From Musa acuminata AAA Group (Eukaryota; Streptophyta; Magnoliopsida; Zingiberales; Musaceae): a stretch of DNA of 64,000 bases. The DNA is taken from contig NC_088330.1 in the NCBI RefSeq assembly GCF_036884655.1, positions 31,313,001 through 31,377,000 on the forward strand, read 5' to 3'. Position 1 is the stretch's first letter, and every line of letters begins with the position of its first letter. Position numbers and translations under genes: made by a program. Positions 1 to 10,399 of this stretch are shown piece by piece. The notes under the pieces are model-generated. The model had not been told where the DNA came from, searched no databases, and saw only the letters and a list, made by a program, of their open reading frames with translations.

Positions 1-302
1 TGAAGTCAATTCAAGTCGAGCAAATTATCTTTAGGAAGCTCTTTATGCCACACAGCATCATGTTGGTCGTCGCATGCGTTTACCCATTAAACACCTTCAG
101 TACTTTCTCAATCTGTCAGCCTGTTTCTGCGAATTGAAATTAATCACTACAGAATGGGCAGGTCTTTACCACATGCCCTCCGCTACAGCATCAGCTTCAT
201 ACTACAAAAAAGGCATGGTCATATGATGTGAACAACAACCCCTACTTTAGCCGACTTGTTGACTTGGTGGCACAGCCGGAGAACGGGAGTCCATATAGTC
301 GA
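1..302. other. 3' flank of gene A1
   Basis: Non-coding flank downstream of the minus-strand gene A1, presumably its 3' UTR and terminator region. It is repeated unchanged at 27887-28188 and 58905-59206. No other gene is recognisable. Short open frames here, such as one opening just upstream of 256 on the plus strand, are antisense to the kinase exon. Confidence 0.6.
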
Positions 303-3300
303 TCATATTTTAGCATTCATCAAGTCAGAAAGCTTGAGCACATCGAGAGAAGGGAGACTCGGCAGTGTGTTGACAGTCGATAGGGTTCCAAAGACCTGCT
401 TCATTGTTGGGCGTGACTCTGGGTCATGTTCCACGCAGCAAAGTGCCAACCTCAAAACTGCAGCTACCTCGTCTGCAACCTCCGTCGTAGGGAGTGATGG
501 ACGCTGGTCTAATACATATTTCACAAGCGTGTTTTTCGGCGACGAAGGCAATGACAGAACGGAAACGAGTCCTTCCCCATGTCCTCCTATTAGCAACTCA
601 AGCGTGACCACTCCGAAACTGTAAACATCGCATTTGGTGGTCACTCTCATCTCATAAGCAAGCTCTGCAAACAATAACCGATAACTGAGGAAACCTTATA
701 TCGTAGAAGGATCTCCAAAAGACAGCTATGTTAGGCTACTTTGCGCCTTGATTGATGAATAACTACGTGTACAGTAAATCGACTGCTGTTTTCTATTTCT
801 AGATTGATGAATAATTCATGTAAATGAGCTACAAGCTGATGGACTTTTAACTTGCAAAAAATGTATTACTATATGACGTCGGGGGAGAAACTTACCCGGT
901 GCCAAGTAACCATATGTGCCGGCAAGCATGCTCCAATTTGATGAATCTGGCTTCAGGAGTCGAGCAATACCGAAGTCAGAAACACAAGCCTTGAGTTCTG
1001 AATCGAGCAGAATATTGTTGGTGGTTATATCTCGATGAACAATGGGCTGATCGCAATCATGATGCATGTAGGACAGAGCACGAGCCACATCTTTGACAAT
1101 GTTCACCCTCTTCACCCAGTCCAGTTCGGCAGCTGCTGCTTCGCTTCTGAGGAGGGATCCCAAACTTCCTCTCTCCATGTACTCGTACACCAGAAACTTG
1201 TGTCGAGCAGAGGAGCAGAATCCGTAGAGCTTGACGATATTTCGATGTCGAATTTGAGTAAGAGTATGTATCTCGTTTTGAAAGGATTGCTCATTCGATG
1301 TAGTTTCGTCTTCCTGCAGATGAATTTTCTTCACTGCTAGCATCTGCCCGCTTGCTAATTCTGCTCTGTAAACGCTGCCATATGCACCACTTCCGATACA
1401 GTATTTTTCATTAAAATCCTCCGTGGCTGCAACGATATCCTTGTATGCATATCTTCCATCAAAGTTAAATACACAGAATGTCATGCCTTCTTTGTTGCCA
1501 TTATTTTCGGAAGGCATGGAATGTTTCTTGGTCTTCTGGAACAGTGAAAACGCTCCCAGAAAAACAAGTAAGATGAATAAGACGACCACGGAAGCAATGA
1601 TAGCTGAGATAATTGCTCTGTGGTGCTTGCTTCCATCATCTTTCCTTGCAGTATAAGAAAGACATGGAGGCAGGCCTTTGACGACCCCACACAAACCTTT
1701 GTTGTGGACAAACCACTTCGCCGGAGCTTTCCGGAAGACTGGGCTCTCAGGCACAGCCCCCTCCAATTCATTATATGATACGTCAATGATTAATAAGCTG
1801 ATCATAGCACTTAGTGAAGATGGAAGACCACCGGACAAATTATTATGTGAAAGATTCAGAATTTGCAGCATCGTAAATTTGCTGAACTGTGAGGGTATCT
1901 CACCCGTTAGTGAGTTGTGGCTGATGTCCAATGCGTCTTGAAGGTACTCCAGGCTGCTGATCTCTGCAGGAATTCCTCCGCCGAACTTGTTGCCATTAAG
2001 CTTCAGGGAGCGGAGCTTGAGACAAATGCCTATTTGAGACGGTATTCTTCCTGTCAAGCTGTTAACTGATAGATCAAGGATTTCAAGGTCGGGCATCCTT
2101 CCAAACTCTATTCGTACCTCTCCGCCGAGTCGATTGCAGCTCAGGTTCAGCTTGTAGAGATGAGGTAACCTGCCCAAGCTCTTTGGAATCTCCCCCTGTA
2201 TGTAGTTGGAAGAAAGGTCCAGTTCTCGTAGTTCTTTTAGATTGCCGAATTCTGGTGGAATGGCTCCGGTGATGTTGTTATTTGAGATTGCCAGGAATGT
2301 GAGATTGTCCCATCTTCCCCAGTCCGGTGGGAGTGCACCTGACAGCCTATTGAATCTTAAATCCATATAAGAAAGATGTGGATACACTCCAAGAAGTTGT
2401 GATATATCCCCGGTGAGTTGGTTTTGCTCGAGACGGACTCTGATCAATCCCGTACAGTTCTTTAAGGTCCCGGGAAGTTGACCTCTGAAGCTGTTGTTGC
2501 TCAGTGAGAGATACTGTAGGGTTCTTCCTTTGCATATGTTTGAAGGCAAGTCACCGGAGAAGAAGTTGTCTGACAAAAGAAGCGATGTCAAACCTGTGAT
2601 GTTGTTTAACTCGGCAGGCAATCGACCAGACAACCGATTATTGAACAAGCTTAGGTCAGTGAGGTTCCTTAAGTTACCGAGGGATGGAGGAATTGAACCG
2701 AAAAGCTGGTTGTCATGGAGATCCATACCCATGAGCTGGGTCAGGTTTCCGAAAGTGGATGGTATCGGCCCGGAGATTTGGTTGTCGGGCAGAAAAAGTT
2801 GGGTTAACTCATTTAGATTTCCTATTTCCGGAGGGATAAAGCCTGACAATTCATTAACCCCAAGATAAAGTTTCTCTAATTTAGTTTGATTTCTTCCCAT
2901 AAAGAAAGGGATATGACCTGTTAGACTATTATTGAAGAGCCCAAGTTGCACAAGGTTTAATAGATTTCCCAATTCTCTGGGGATGAATCCCGAGAGATGA
3001 TTTTGATAGAGAGACAACTGGTATAGGTTCGTCAAGTTCCCTAAACTGGGAGGGATGAAGCCAGATAGTTGGTTCTTCCCAAGTGTAAGATGCATCAACT
3101 TCTGAAGTCTTCCAAGCTCCTGAGGTATGAAACCTGTAAGTTGATTATCTCGCAGGTGCAAGTGCAGAAGCCCGGTAAGATTGCCCAAGGATGGAGGGAC
3201 ACAACCACTTAACTGATTCTTATTGAGATATAGGAACTGGAGCGCCTTCATGGAGCCTATTTCGACCGGGAGTTTGCCCGTGAACCGGTTGCCTATGAGA

Positions 3301-3695
3301 TCAAGATATACAAGGTTGGAGAGAGCCGAGATGGTCGGAGGAATGACGCCGTCGAGCTGGTTGTAGGAGAGGTTGAGACCGACGAGTGATCTCAGCGTTG
3401 AGAAGTTGAGAGCATCGAGTGGCCCTTCTAAGCTCATGTTCGGCAGGGACATGTCGGTGATGACAGGGCGTCCTCTGTGCGTAAGGTTGCACGTAACTCC
3501 AGTCCAATTGCACGGATTAGAGCTGAGATTCCAGGATTCAAGGAATTGCTGGCCGTGAAGGGTGGACTTCCAGTGGAGTAGGGTTCTCGCTTGTGACCCG
3601 AGTGAAGCTGTCACCGAGACAAGATGAAGAGAGAGCAGCAGCAGGAGGAGGAGAGTGGTGGAGAGGAGCCGCCAGTTGTGCAGCTGGGATGCCAT
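303..3695 (-). CDS. LRR receptor-like kinase gene A1 (MIK2-like), two exons
   Basis: Predicted plasma-membrane receptor kinase of 1053 aa. The CDS joins exon 1 (3695-896) to exon 2 (664-303); the intron 895-665 begins GTAAG, ends TTTGCAG and splits the Glu codon of APE. I chose the ATG at 3695 because it opens a signal peptide (residues 1-31) and lies about 60 bp below a TATA box; the open frame further upstream contains no better start. Domains: LRR N-cap with the PCNWTGVTC cysteine pair (about 60-75), about 23 plant LRRs, a cysteine C-cap (GLCGVV), one membrane span (694-719) and a kinase (from about 767). Kinase residues: glycine loop GSGAYGSV 768-775, Lys789, Glu808, HRD 887-889, DFG 907-909, APE 932-934; the HRD arginine makes it an RD kinase. 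In the closest known family, MIK2 senses peptides such as SCOOPs; the ligand here is unknown. Intact. Confidence 0.93.
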
Positions 3696-3753
3696 AACTG
3701 CAGTGTAGCTAATCTGGGGGAGGATGTTGTACTGCGAGCAAACAAAGGGCCCC

Positions 3754-3761
3754 CTTATATA
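3754..3761 (-). promoter_or_regulatory. TATA box of gene A1
   Basis: TATATAAG on the minus strand, 59-66 bp upstream of the chosen ATG. The spacing leaves a short 5' UTR of about 30-35 nt. Because it lies inside the longest open frame, it argues against any start upstream of 3695. Confidence 0.65.
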
Positions 3762-4285
3762 AAATGTATGAGATGGATGTGAACTATCGGGAACCGAGTG
3801 GGACACATTTGAGTCTCGAGCATCCTCACCAGCGGGGCTAAAGCTGGATGGTATCACCCGTTCTCATACTGTCCCCTCCGCAAAGTTTGGTGGAAGGTTA
3901 AGAACCATTCCTTTCGATCATCACCACTGATCACTTTTCATTTGTTAAAGCATAAAGTGGACTCATATTATTACTTGGAGAAATCAATGTCATATAAGAA
4001 GAAGCACAAGAAAAACTTTGTAGCAGTAGATTTCTGAGTCAAGTCAGCTGATCTTATCAAGTTCAGCATATTCCTTCTGCCAACTGGGAGTCATTTTATA
4101 ATGTTAAAGAAGAATAGCTTTTGTGACATTAAAATAAGAAGAGTTTTGCTGATGATTAATTTTCTGCAGGTGCGGCCAAATGATCAAGATTCGGAATCCC
4201 ATTTGAGACGTCGACTTTCTATAAATCAAATGTGCAGTTAAAACTATTGTCATTTATTAATGCATAAAGAGATATATGATTTCAT
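3762..4285. promoter_or_regulatory. Upstream region of gene A1
   Basis: Non-coding promoter region. It contains a minus-strand W-box-type motif TTGACT at 4037-4042, the core bound by WRKY factors in defence genes. It is identical in units 2 and 3 (W-box at 31923-31928 and 62941-62946). Identity between units 1 and 2 ends abruptly after 4285. Confidence 0.45.
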
Positions 4286-4857
4286 GGCTATCGAGATCAG
4301 GTTGGGTAGAGATGACGTGCTGAACTTACCCAATGGTTCGTTTCAAATGAGTTGGATCCCGATTCGATTTGGTTGATCCACAATGGATACGGAACTTGAT
4401 AGTGAGATTTATCGAGGCCAATGGAGGAAAGAGTATTCCAGATTTGAACGATAGAGAAATAGGCAAAGAGATGTGAGTGGGCATTATTATCAAGAATGCC
4501 TCAACCAATGAGACTAGGCCATATGTTAGGCTTAAAAGGATAAAGATCCTAATTCCAAAAGTCATAATAGAATGAGACAAAAGGCAAGGGACATGCATGA
4601 TGTGTTGGTCCGGGACAATTTGGTTTTGGACATTAAAGGTGTTTAATGTGGTTTTGATGGCTGCGAATGGCAACCCCGGCATGGTAGTATTTAGTGTTGA
4701 AGTCGCCATCATCAATCCATTTAACCTTGATGTGAGACCACCATGTAAGATTAACTTGGCGAAGGAGGGCATTATATTTGTTACGAAGACAAATATGTGC
4801 TTAAGAGCAAAATCACATTGTTTAAGAGAGTATCAGCTTGAGTGGATGCAAGAAGGT
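4286..4857 (-). mobile_element. LINE (L1-type) relic, truncated, unit 1
   Basis: Minus-strand translation, with frameshifts and stops, resembles the stretch between endonuclease and reverse transcriptase of plant L1-type LINEs: a pattern like GDxNTKYYHxR...NQI followed toward 4400 by the start of the RT domain. It is cut at 4857 by a deletion; unit 2 continues for another 3.1 kb. The RT active-site region and poly(A) tail are absent. It lies between genes A1 and B1 and codes for nothing functional. Confidence 0.6.
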
Positions 4858-5220
4858 ACATTATAGTAAACATTGATCTTTGGCATATCATTACTAAGAT
4901 CACAACAACATGTAATTAGTGATACAAATATGCATACACAATTGTACACATCATAGGAACACACCAAAGAAATCATCCAACTTTCACAACAACGATACAT
5001 GATATGAACAATATTCACAACACTCGATCACATCACAATAAACATATATAAGTATTGCTGATAGTAAACATAACAATATTCACAACAGTAATGCATAATA
5101 GTTCACAACAACAAATATATACACATCATAGTATTCACAACAAAGATATGAACATACATTAATATCACAATAAACATATATATACCAAATTTCATTACAG
5201 CAAATAACATATATAACGCT
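4858..5220. repeat. AC/AT-rich degenerate short repeats
   Basis: Low-complexity stretch built from variants of 'cacaataaacatatata' and 'attcacaaca', irregularly repeated. It is shared with unit 2 at about 35823-36175. It begins immediately after the deletion junction at 4857/4858. No gene is visible. Confidence 0.5.
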
Positions 5221-5336
5221 CAAAGAACTTTACCAGCAACAGAAGCTTGACAAGGAAACCATGTACTACACACAGATCAAACCTTTCAATGGCCAATAAA
5301 AGATGCAACGGATGGAAGCGAAGTCCACTTGGTTGA
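5221..5336. other. 3' flank of gene B1
   Basis: Downstream flank of gene B1. The segment 5221-5290 (from 'caaagaactt' to 'cagatcaaac') recurs in diverged form at 12564-12620, where no kinase gene remains; that defines relic D. Confidence 0.5.
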
Positions 5337-8300
5337 TCATATTTCTCGAGTCATCAAATCAGAAAACTTCAATGCATGGAGAGATGCCGGGCTCGGCTGC
5401 GCCGATGACTTTTCAAAGATCTGCTTCATCGTCGGGCGAGTTTCTGGGTTGATGTCAACGCAATGGATCGCCAATGTTAAAGCTGCAGCTACTTCATCTG
5501 CAACTTGGTCAACCGGAAGTGATACACGCTGGTCTAATATATCTTTCACAAACAGGCTTTGGCCGGAGGAAGATGATAGGGTAGAAATGATATCTCCTGG
5601 GTAAGTTCCCACTAGCAACTCGAGTGTGATCACCCCAAAACTATACACATCGCATTTGGTGGTCAGTCTCATTGTATAAGCGAGCTCTACAGACAAGAAG
5701 ATCGATGATCAAACTTCCTTGATACAGAAGTATGTCCTCTAGTTAGAAAGTTAAGAGTCAACGCAATAGGGACATTTGCACTTTTACTGAAACAACAATC
5801 TACGATTCTAAAATACCATAACATGTCAAGAAATCTTCGTATGGAGTTACAAAATATTAATCAAAATGTTACCTGGTGCCAAGTAACCATGCGTGCCGGC
5901 AAGCATGCTCCAGTTTGAGGTATCTGGATTCAGGAGTCGAGCAATGCCGAAGTCAGAAACACAAGCCTTGAATTCTGAATCCAGTAGAATATTGTTGCTG
6001 GTTACATCTCGATGAACGATAGGTGGAACACAATCATGATGCATGTAGGAGAGAGCACGAGCCACATCTTTGACAATGTTCACCCTCTTCACCCAGTCCA
6101 ATTCTGCTGCTGCTGCTTCGATTCTGAGGACGGATCCCAAACTCCCTCTCTCCACGTACTCGTACACGAGAAACTTGTGGTGAGGAGAGGAGCAGAATCC
6201 GTAAAGCTTGACAATATTGCGATGTCGGATTCGAGTAAGAGTTTCTATCTCATTCTGAAAGGGTTGCTCGTCCACCGTGTTCTCGTGTTCGGACAGGTGA
6301 ATTTTCTTCACTGCTAGCACCTCTCCACTTGATAATTATGCTCTATAAACACTGCCATATGCACCGGTTCCGATCAAGTACTTCTCATCGAAATCTTCTG
6401 TTGCTTCGATGATATCCTTGTATGCAACTTTTCCATCAAAATTCAAAACAGAGAATGTACCCTGTTTGATGGGATTATTGACAGCTTGCACTGTGTGTTT
6501 CTTCGTCTTCTGGAATGGCAAAGCAATTCCGACGAACGCAAGCAAGAGAAGTAAGACGACCATAGATGCAACAATAGATAAGAAAATAACTGTGTGATGC
6601 TTCCTTCCGTGGTGTTCATTTGCAGTAGATGAAGCACATGGAGGCAAACCTTTGACAACCCCACACAAACCTTTGTTGTGGACAAACCACTCTACTGGAG
6701 CTTCCTGGAAATGCTTGTTATCGGGAACTGGACCCTCCAATTCATTGTATGAGACATCGATGATGAACATGCTACGCATATCCCTAAAAGTTGATGGAAG
6801 ATTACCCGTCAAGCCATTGTGTGATAGATTCAAATTTTGCAACATCAACAATTTACCGAATTGCGTTGGTATGTCCCCTGTCAATGAGTTATGGCTGATG
6901 TCGAGTGCGTATTGAAGGCACACCAGATTGCCTATCTCAAAAGGAATGCTTCCGCTGAGGTTGTTGTTGTTAAGCTTCAGCAATTGGAGGTTCATGCAAT
7001 TTCCTATCTGATATGGTATCGTTCCTGTCAAGCCGTTTCTCGACAGATCAAGAAGTTCAAGGTTGGACATCCTTCCCAGCTCTGCTGGTATCTCTCCAAT
7101 AAGTTGATTGTTGCTCAGGTTGAAGTTATAAAGATGAGCCAGGTTGCCCAAGCTCCTCGGGATCTCTCCTTGGAAGTAGTTTGAAGAAAGGTCCAGTTCT
7201 TCCAGCTTTGATAGCTGTCCAAGTTCTGATGGTACAACTCCGGTGATATTGTTATTTGAGATTCTTAATGACTCCAGATTGTGCCATCTTCCCCAGTCTG
7301 ATGAGATTGCACCCGACAATCTATTGAAGCTTAAATCCAAATACCAAAGATTGGGATATACCCCAAGGTGTTCAGATACATCCCCGGTCAGTTGATTATG
7401 ATGCAGACGAACATTCTTGAGGCTCGTACAATTCTTCAATGTTGCGGGAATGGGACCTTGGAAGCTGTTGTTGCCCAGAGAGAGGAACCATAGGGCTCCT
7501 CCTTTGCATATCGCTGGAGGCAAATAACCAGAAAAGTTATTATTTCTCAATTGAAAAGTAGCCAGACCTGTAATGTTGTTCATCTCCGGAGGCAAAGGAC
7601 CAGACAATTGGTTATCGTATAAGCGTAGATCGATGAGGTTCCTTGAGTTACCAAGTGATGGTGGGATTTGGCCCGAGAGCTGGTTAATTTGGAGAGCCAA
7701 GGTAGTGAGTTGGTGCAGCTTTCCAATTTCTGGAGGCATAGAACCTGACAATTCATTCATCCAAAGGACAAGGATCTCCAACTTGCTCTGATTTCCCACC
7801 GATGAAGGGATGGGACCTGTTAGGCTATTATTAGCGAGCGAGAAGTGCACTAGGTTTATTAGGTTTCCTAGTTCTCTAGGAATGAATCCCGATAATTGAT
7901 TTTGAGAGAGGTCCAACATGTTGAGGTTTGTCAAGTTTCCTAAACTAGGAGGGATGGAACCGCTGAGTTGGTTTGTCCAGAGAGCAAGGTAGGTCAACTT
8001 TCTAAGTCTCCCCAACTCCTCCGGGATGACACCCGAAATATTATTTATTTCTAGTTGCATTTCTGTAAGCCTACTAAGGTTGCTCAGAGACGGAGGTATA
8101 GGACCACTTATCTGATTCTCGCTAATATTTAGGAACTGAAGCGCCTTCATGGAACCAATCTCTACAGGAATTCTTCCAGTGAACCTGTTGGCAGTCAGAT
8201 CAAGAGATACGAGGTTGGAGAGAGCCGAAATGGTAGGGGGAATGTTCCCGTTCAGCTGGTTGTAGCTGAGGTTGAGATTGGCAAGCGATCGGAACGCCGA

Positions 8301-8597
8301 GAAATTAAGAGCATCGAGTGGCCCTGCTAAGCTCATATTTGGCAGCTGTATCTCGGAGATGACCAAGCGCCCATTGCGTGCGGTGTTGCATGCAACCCCA
8401 GTCCAATTGCATGGACTGGAGTCGACGTTCCAGGACGCGAGCAACTGCGGACTTCGGAGTGTGGACTTCCAATGGAGTAGAGCTCTCCCTTGGGACCCCA
8501 GCACTGAAGCTGCTCTTACAAGAACAACAAAAGGAGAGAGAAAAACTAGTAGGAGTAGTGTGGTGGAGAGAGAACTTCTGCGTAGTTTACATGCCAT
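5337..8597 (-). pseudogene. LRR receptor-like kinase gene B1, nonsense codon at residue 754
   Basis: Counterpart of the intact gene B2. Exon 1 is 8597-5873, the intron 5872-5687 (GT..AG, 186 bp) and exon 2 5686-5337. ATG at 8597 opens a signal peptide. LRR N-cap, 22 LRRs and the membrane span (about 670-694) are intact. A Glu codon (GAA) has become TAA at 6338-6336, with the changed base at 6338 (unit 2 has C at 37285). Translation therefore stops at 753 aa, 12 residues after the kinase domain begins ([12 protein letters not shown]). Downstream, the kinase frame, splice sites and exon 2 remain open and nearly identical to B2, so the mutation is recent. The product, if made, would be a membrane-anchored ectodomain without a kinase: either dead or a decoy receptor. 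A sequencing or assembly error at one base cannot be excluded. Confidence 0.88.
6336..6338 (-). other. Premature stop codon in gene B1
   Basis: TAA on the minus strand where unit 2 (37283-37285) has GAA for Glu754 in the AELSSGE stretch. One-base change in an otherwise open kinase frame. Confidence 0.9.
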
Positions 8598-8666
8598 GAT
8601 CGTAATATAGCTTAAGAAAGGATTGCAGAACTTTTTGTCGTGCGTTTGGGCAAAGAGATGAGGGAA

Positions 8667-8674
8667 CTTTTATA
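8667..8674 (-). promoter_or_regulatory. TATA box of gene B1
   Basis: TATAAAAG on the minus strand about 70 bp upstream of the ATG at 8597. It is conserved in unit 2 at 39614-39621. Confidence 0.65.
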
Positions 8675-9180
8675 GGCGATACTCCCCTGTGAAAATAATG
8701 TCTATACATTTACATCCAACAGTTGCTATAGTAGCAATGGAGCGGAGAGAATGTGTGGTGAATTCATGTCGTGTTATGCACGTTGCCTAGAAGGCTTTTA
8801 CAGGCCTTATCCAATGTTCTTAGAGCGAGACTTAGTTTACGGTGTCAGCAGAAAAGGACAAAAAAGATGAAGCACCAATCGAATAATTGTGGTTGTATAA
8901 TGTGGAAATATTTGTGTATCTCGAAGGAAAAAAAAGACGAGTGATCGGAAATAGCCATTTCTTTGGTGAATCCAGTCTCTTGTTAGTGCCTATGATCATC
9001 GGTTGAAGTCTTCGTTTTGCTGTCGACATTTAATGTTGTGCCACCTCACTGTTGGATGATTGATTTGTGCGCCTGTCCAGAAGAGAAATATTCCAAGAAC
9101 ATTTAATGGTTGATGATTCTATTTCTCTTGAGGTTTGACACCATTGACTTGACCACATCCTATAAGTATACAAATCTTTC
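8675..9180. promoter_or_regulatory. Upstream region of gene B1 with paired W-boxes
   Basis: Promoter region with the overlapping motif TTGACTTGACC at 9144-9154 (plus strand), two W-box cores back to back, plus TTGACA at 9135. WRKY binding is an inference from the motif. A diverged second copy of this whole region lies at 10400-10975. Confidence 0.4.
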
Positions 9181-10150
9181 AACGAAAAGAATTAGTTTTT
9201 CGCCGTACGAATTAAGATGGCTGTTACTTAATTATATTTTATTTATTTGTATTTGTGTGTATATATTATGATTAAATATAATGATAGAACTATCTTAGAT
9301 AAATTATAAAGATCATTTTAAATTATATTAAAAAAAATTAATATTATTATGATACGAAGCATAATATTGATAATGTATAATCGGTATGATTCATATTGCT
9401 AATCATACTTAATATATTATTATTATATTTATTGACTTTTTTTTAAATTTGTATGTGTATAAATTATTTTCAAAATTCAAAATCCAATTAGATAAAATTA
9501 TTTTTAAATAAATTTTATTTTATTTTAAATTATTTTGTATCTTATCAATTAATGGGCAAAGTGAAAGAATGTTAGATTATATTATCCTATCTAATTTGAT
9601 AAGATATATTATGGATATAATTATATTCTAATTATGATTATTAACTAATAGAAAGGAAGTCTAATTACGATAAAATTCCTTATGAGATGATCTTGATAGG
9701 ATATACTCTCCTAATTACTTATCATAACTTTCTCTACTCTCACCTATAAATAGATAAGACATTATAGGAACTATATACATAATATATAGATGATACATAA
9801 ATGTGTAGATATGTAAAATTATTAAAAAATTATAAATATTTTCTCATTTCCCTATAATCACGTGAACCGGTCAATGAAAAATTACAGATATTTTCTCATA
9901 TTCCTTTGTCCCTAAATCTATTAATTATAGTGGTCATGTGAAGGATAGAAAGAGAAGAGAAAACACATCTAGTTTTTCTTGCAAATTGATATTGTTATAA
10001 TTTTCAAATCCGACGATGGTACAATTAAAATCAGATAAAGATTTTTTGAATAATATTCAAAGGTACACATTATAAATTTAGAAATCTATTATTATTTAAT
10101 TTTAGATTTTGGGATTAAATTTTTTTGTATAATAATAATATTTTATACTT
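9181..10150. other. AT-rich intergenic stretch, possible solo LTR
   Basis: About 1 kb of very AT-rich DNA with no open frame of note. The part from about 9570 ('tgttagatta') to about 10010 has a TATA-like 'ctataaatag' near 9745 and could be a solo LTR. I cannot define its end or a target-site duplication, so this is only a suggestion. Unit 2 has the same at about 40190-41150. Confidence 0.25.
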
Positions 10151-10154
10151 ATAA

Positions 10155-10395
10155 GATCAACATGGCCAAACGTGGTAGAGATTGATGAAGAATGCATTGA
10201 GTTAACATAATTAGGTATGATGAATATTGACAAAGAATAATGGAAAACATATTAAACCGATAAGACCAAGCGTGGTGGAAACCAATAGAAAATGATGGAG
10301 AATACACTAGGCTAATATGATCAAGCACGTAGACCGACGAAGAACGATAGAGAATGCACCATGTCAATACGAACAAGCGGAGATTGATGGAGACC
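10155..10395. repeat. Decayed minisatellite, unit 1
   Basis: Four to five imperfect tandem units of roughly 55-60 bp sharing the pattern 'aagcgtggtggaaaccaatagaa...gaatacactaggctaatatgatc'. Unit 2 has the same array at 41158-41400 with point differences. No coding role. Confidence 0.5.
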
Positions 10396-10399
10396 ATGG

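Noticed and set aside
2494..2868. 124-codon open frame antisense to gene A exon 1 (also 30380 and 61398)
   Set aside because: It mirrors the regular LRR codon pattern on the opposite strand. No start context or known domain, and the other such frames in genes A and B behave the same way.
3696..3857. N-terminal extension of gene A by 54 codons
   Set aside because: The frame there starts at a GTG codon, not ATG, contains the TATA box, and would put residues in front of a perfect signal peptide.
4326..4772. 148-codon minus-strand open frame as a host gene
   Set aside because: Its sequence comes from a frame-shifted LINE fragment; the true similarity (NTKYYHAR type) is in the neighbouring frame and is broken.
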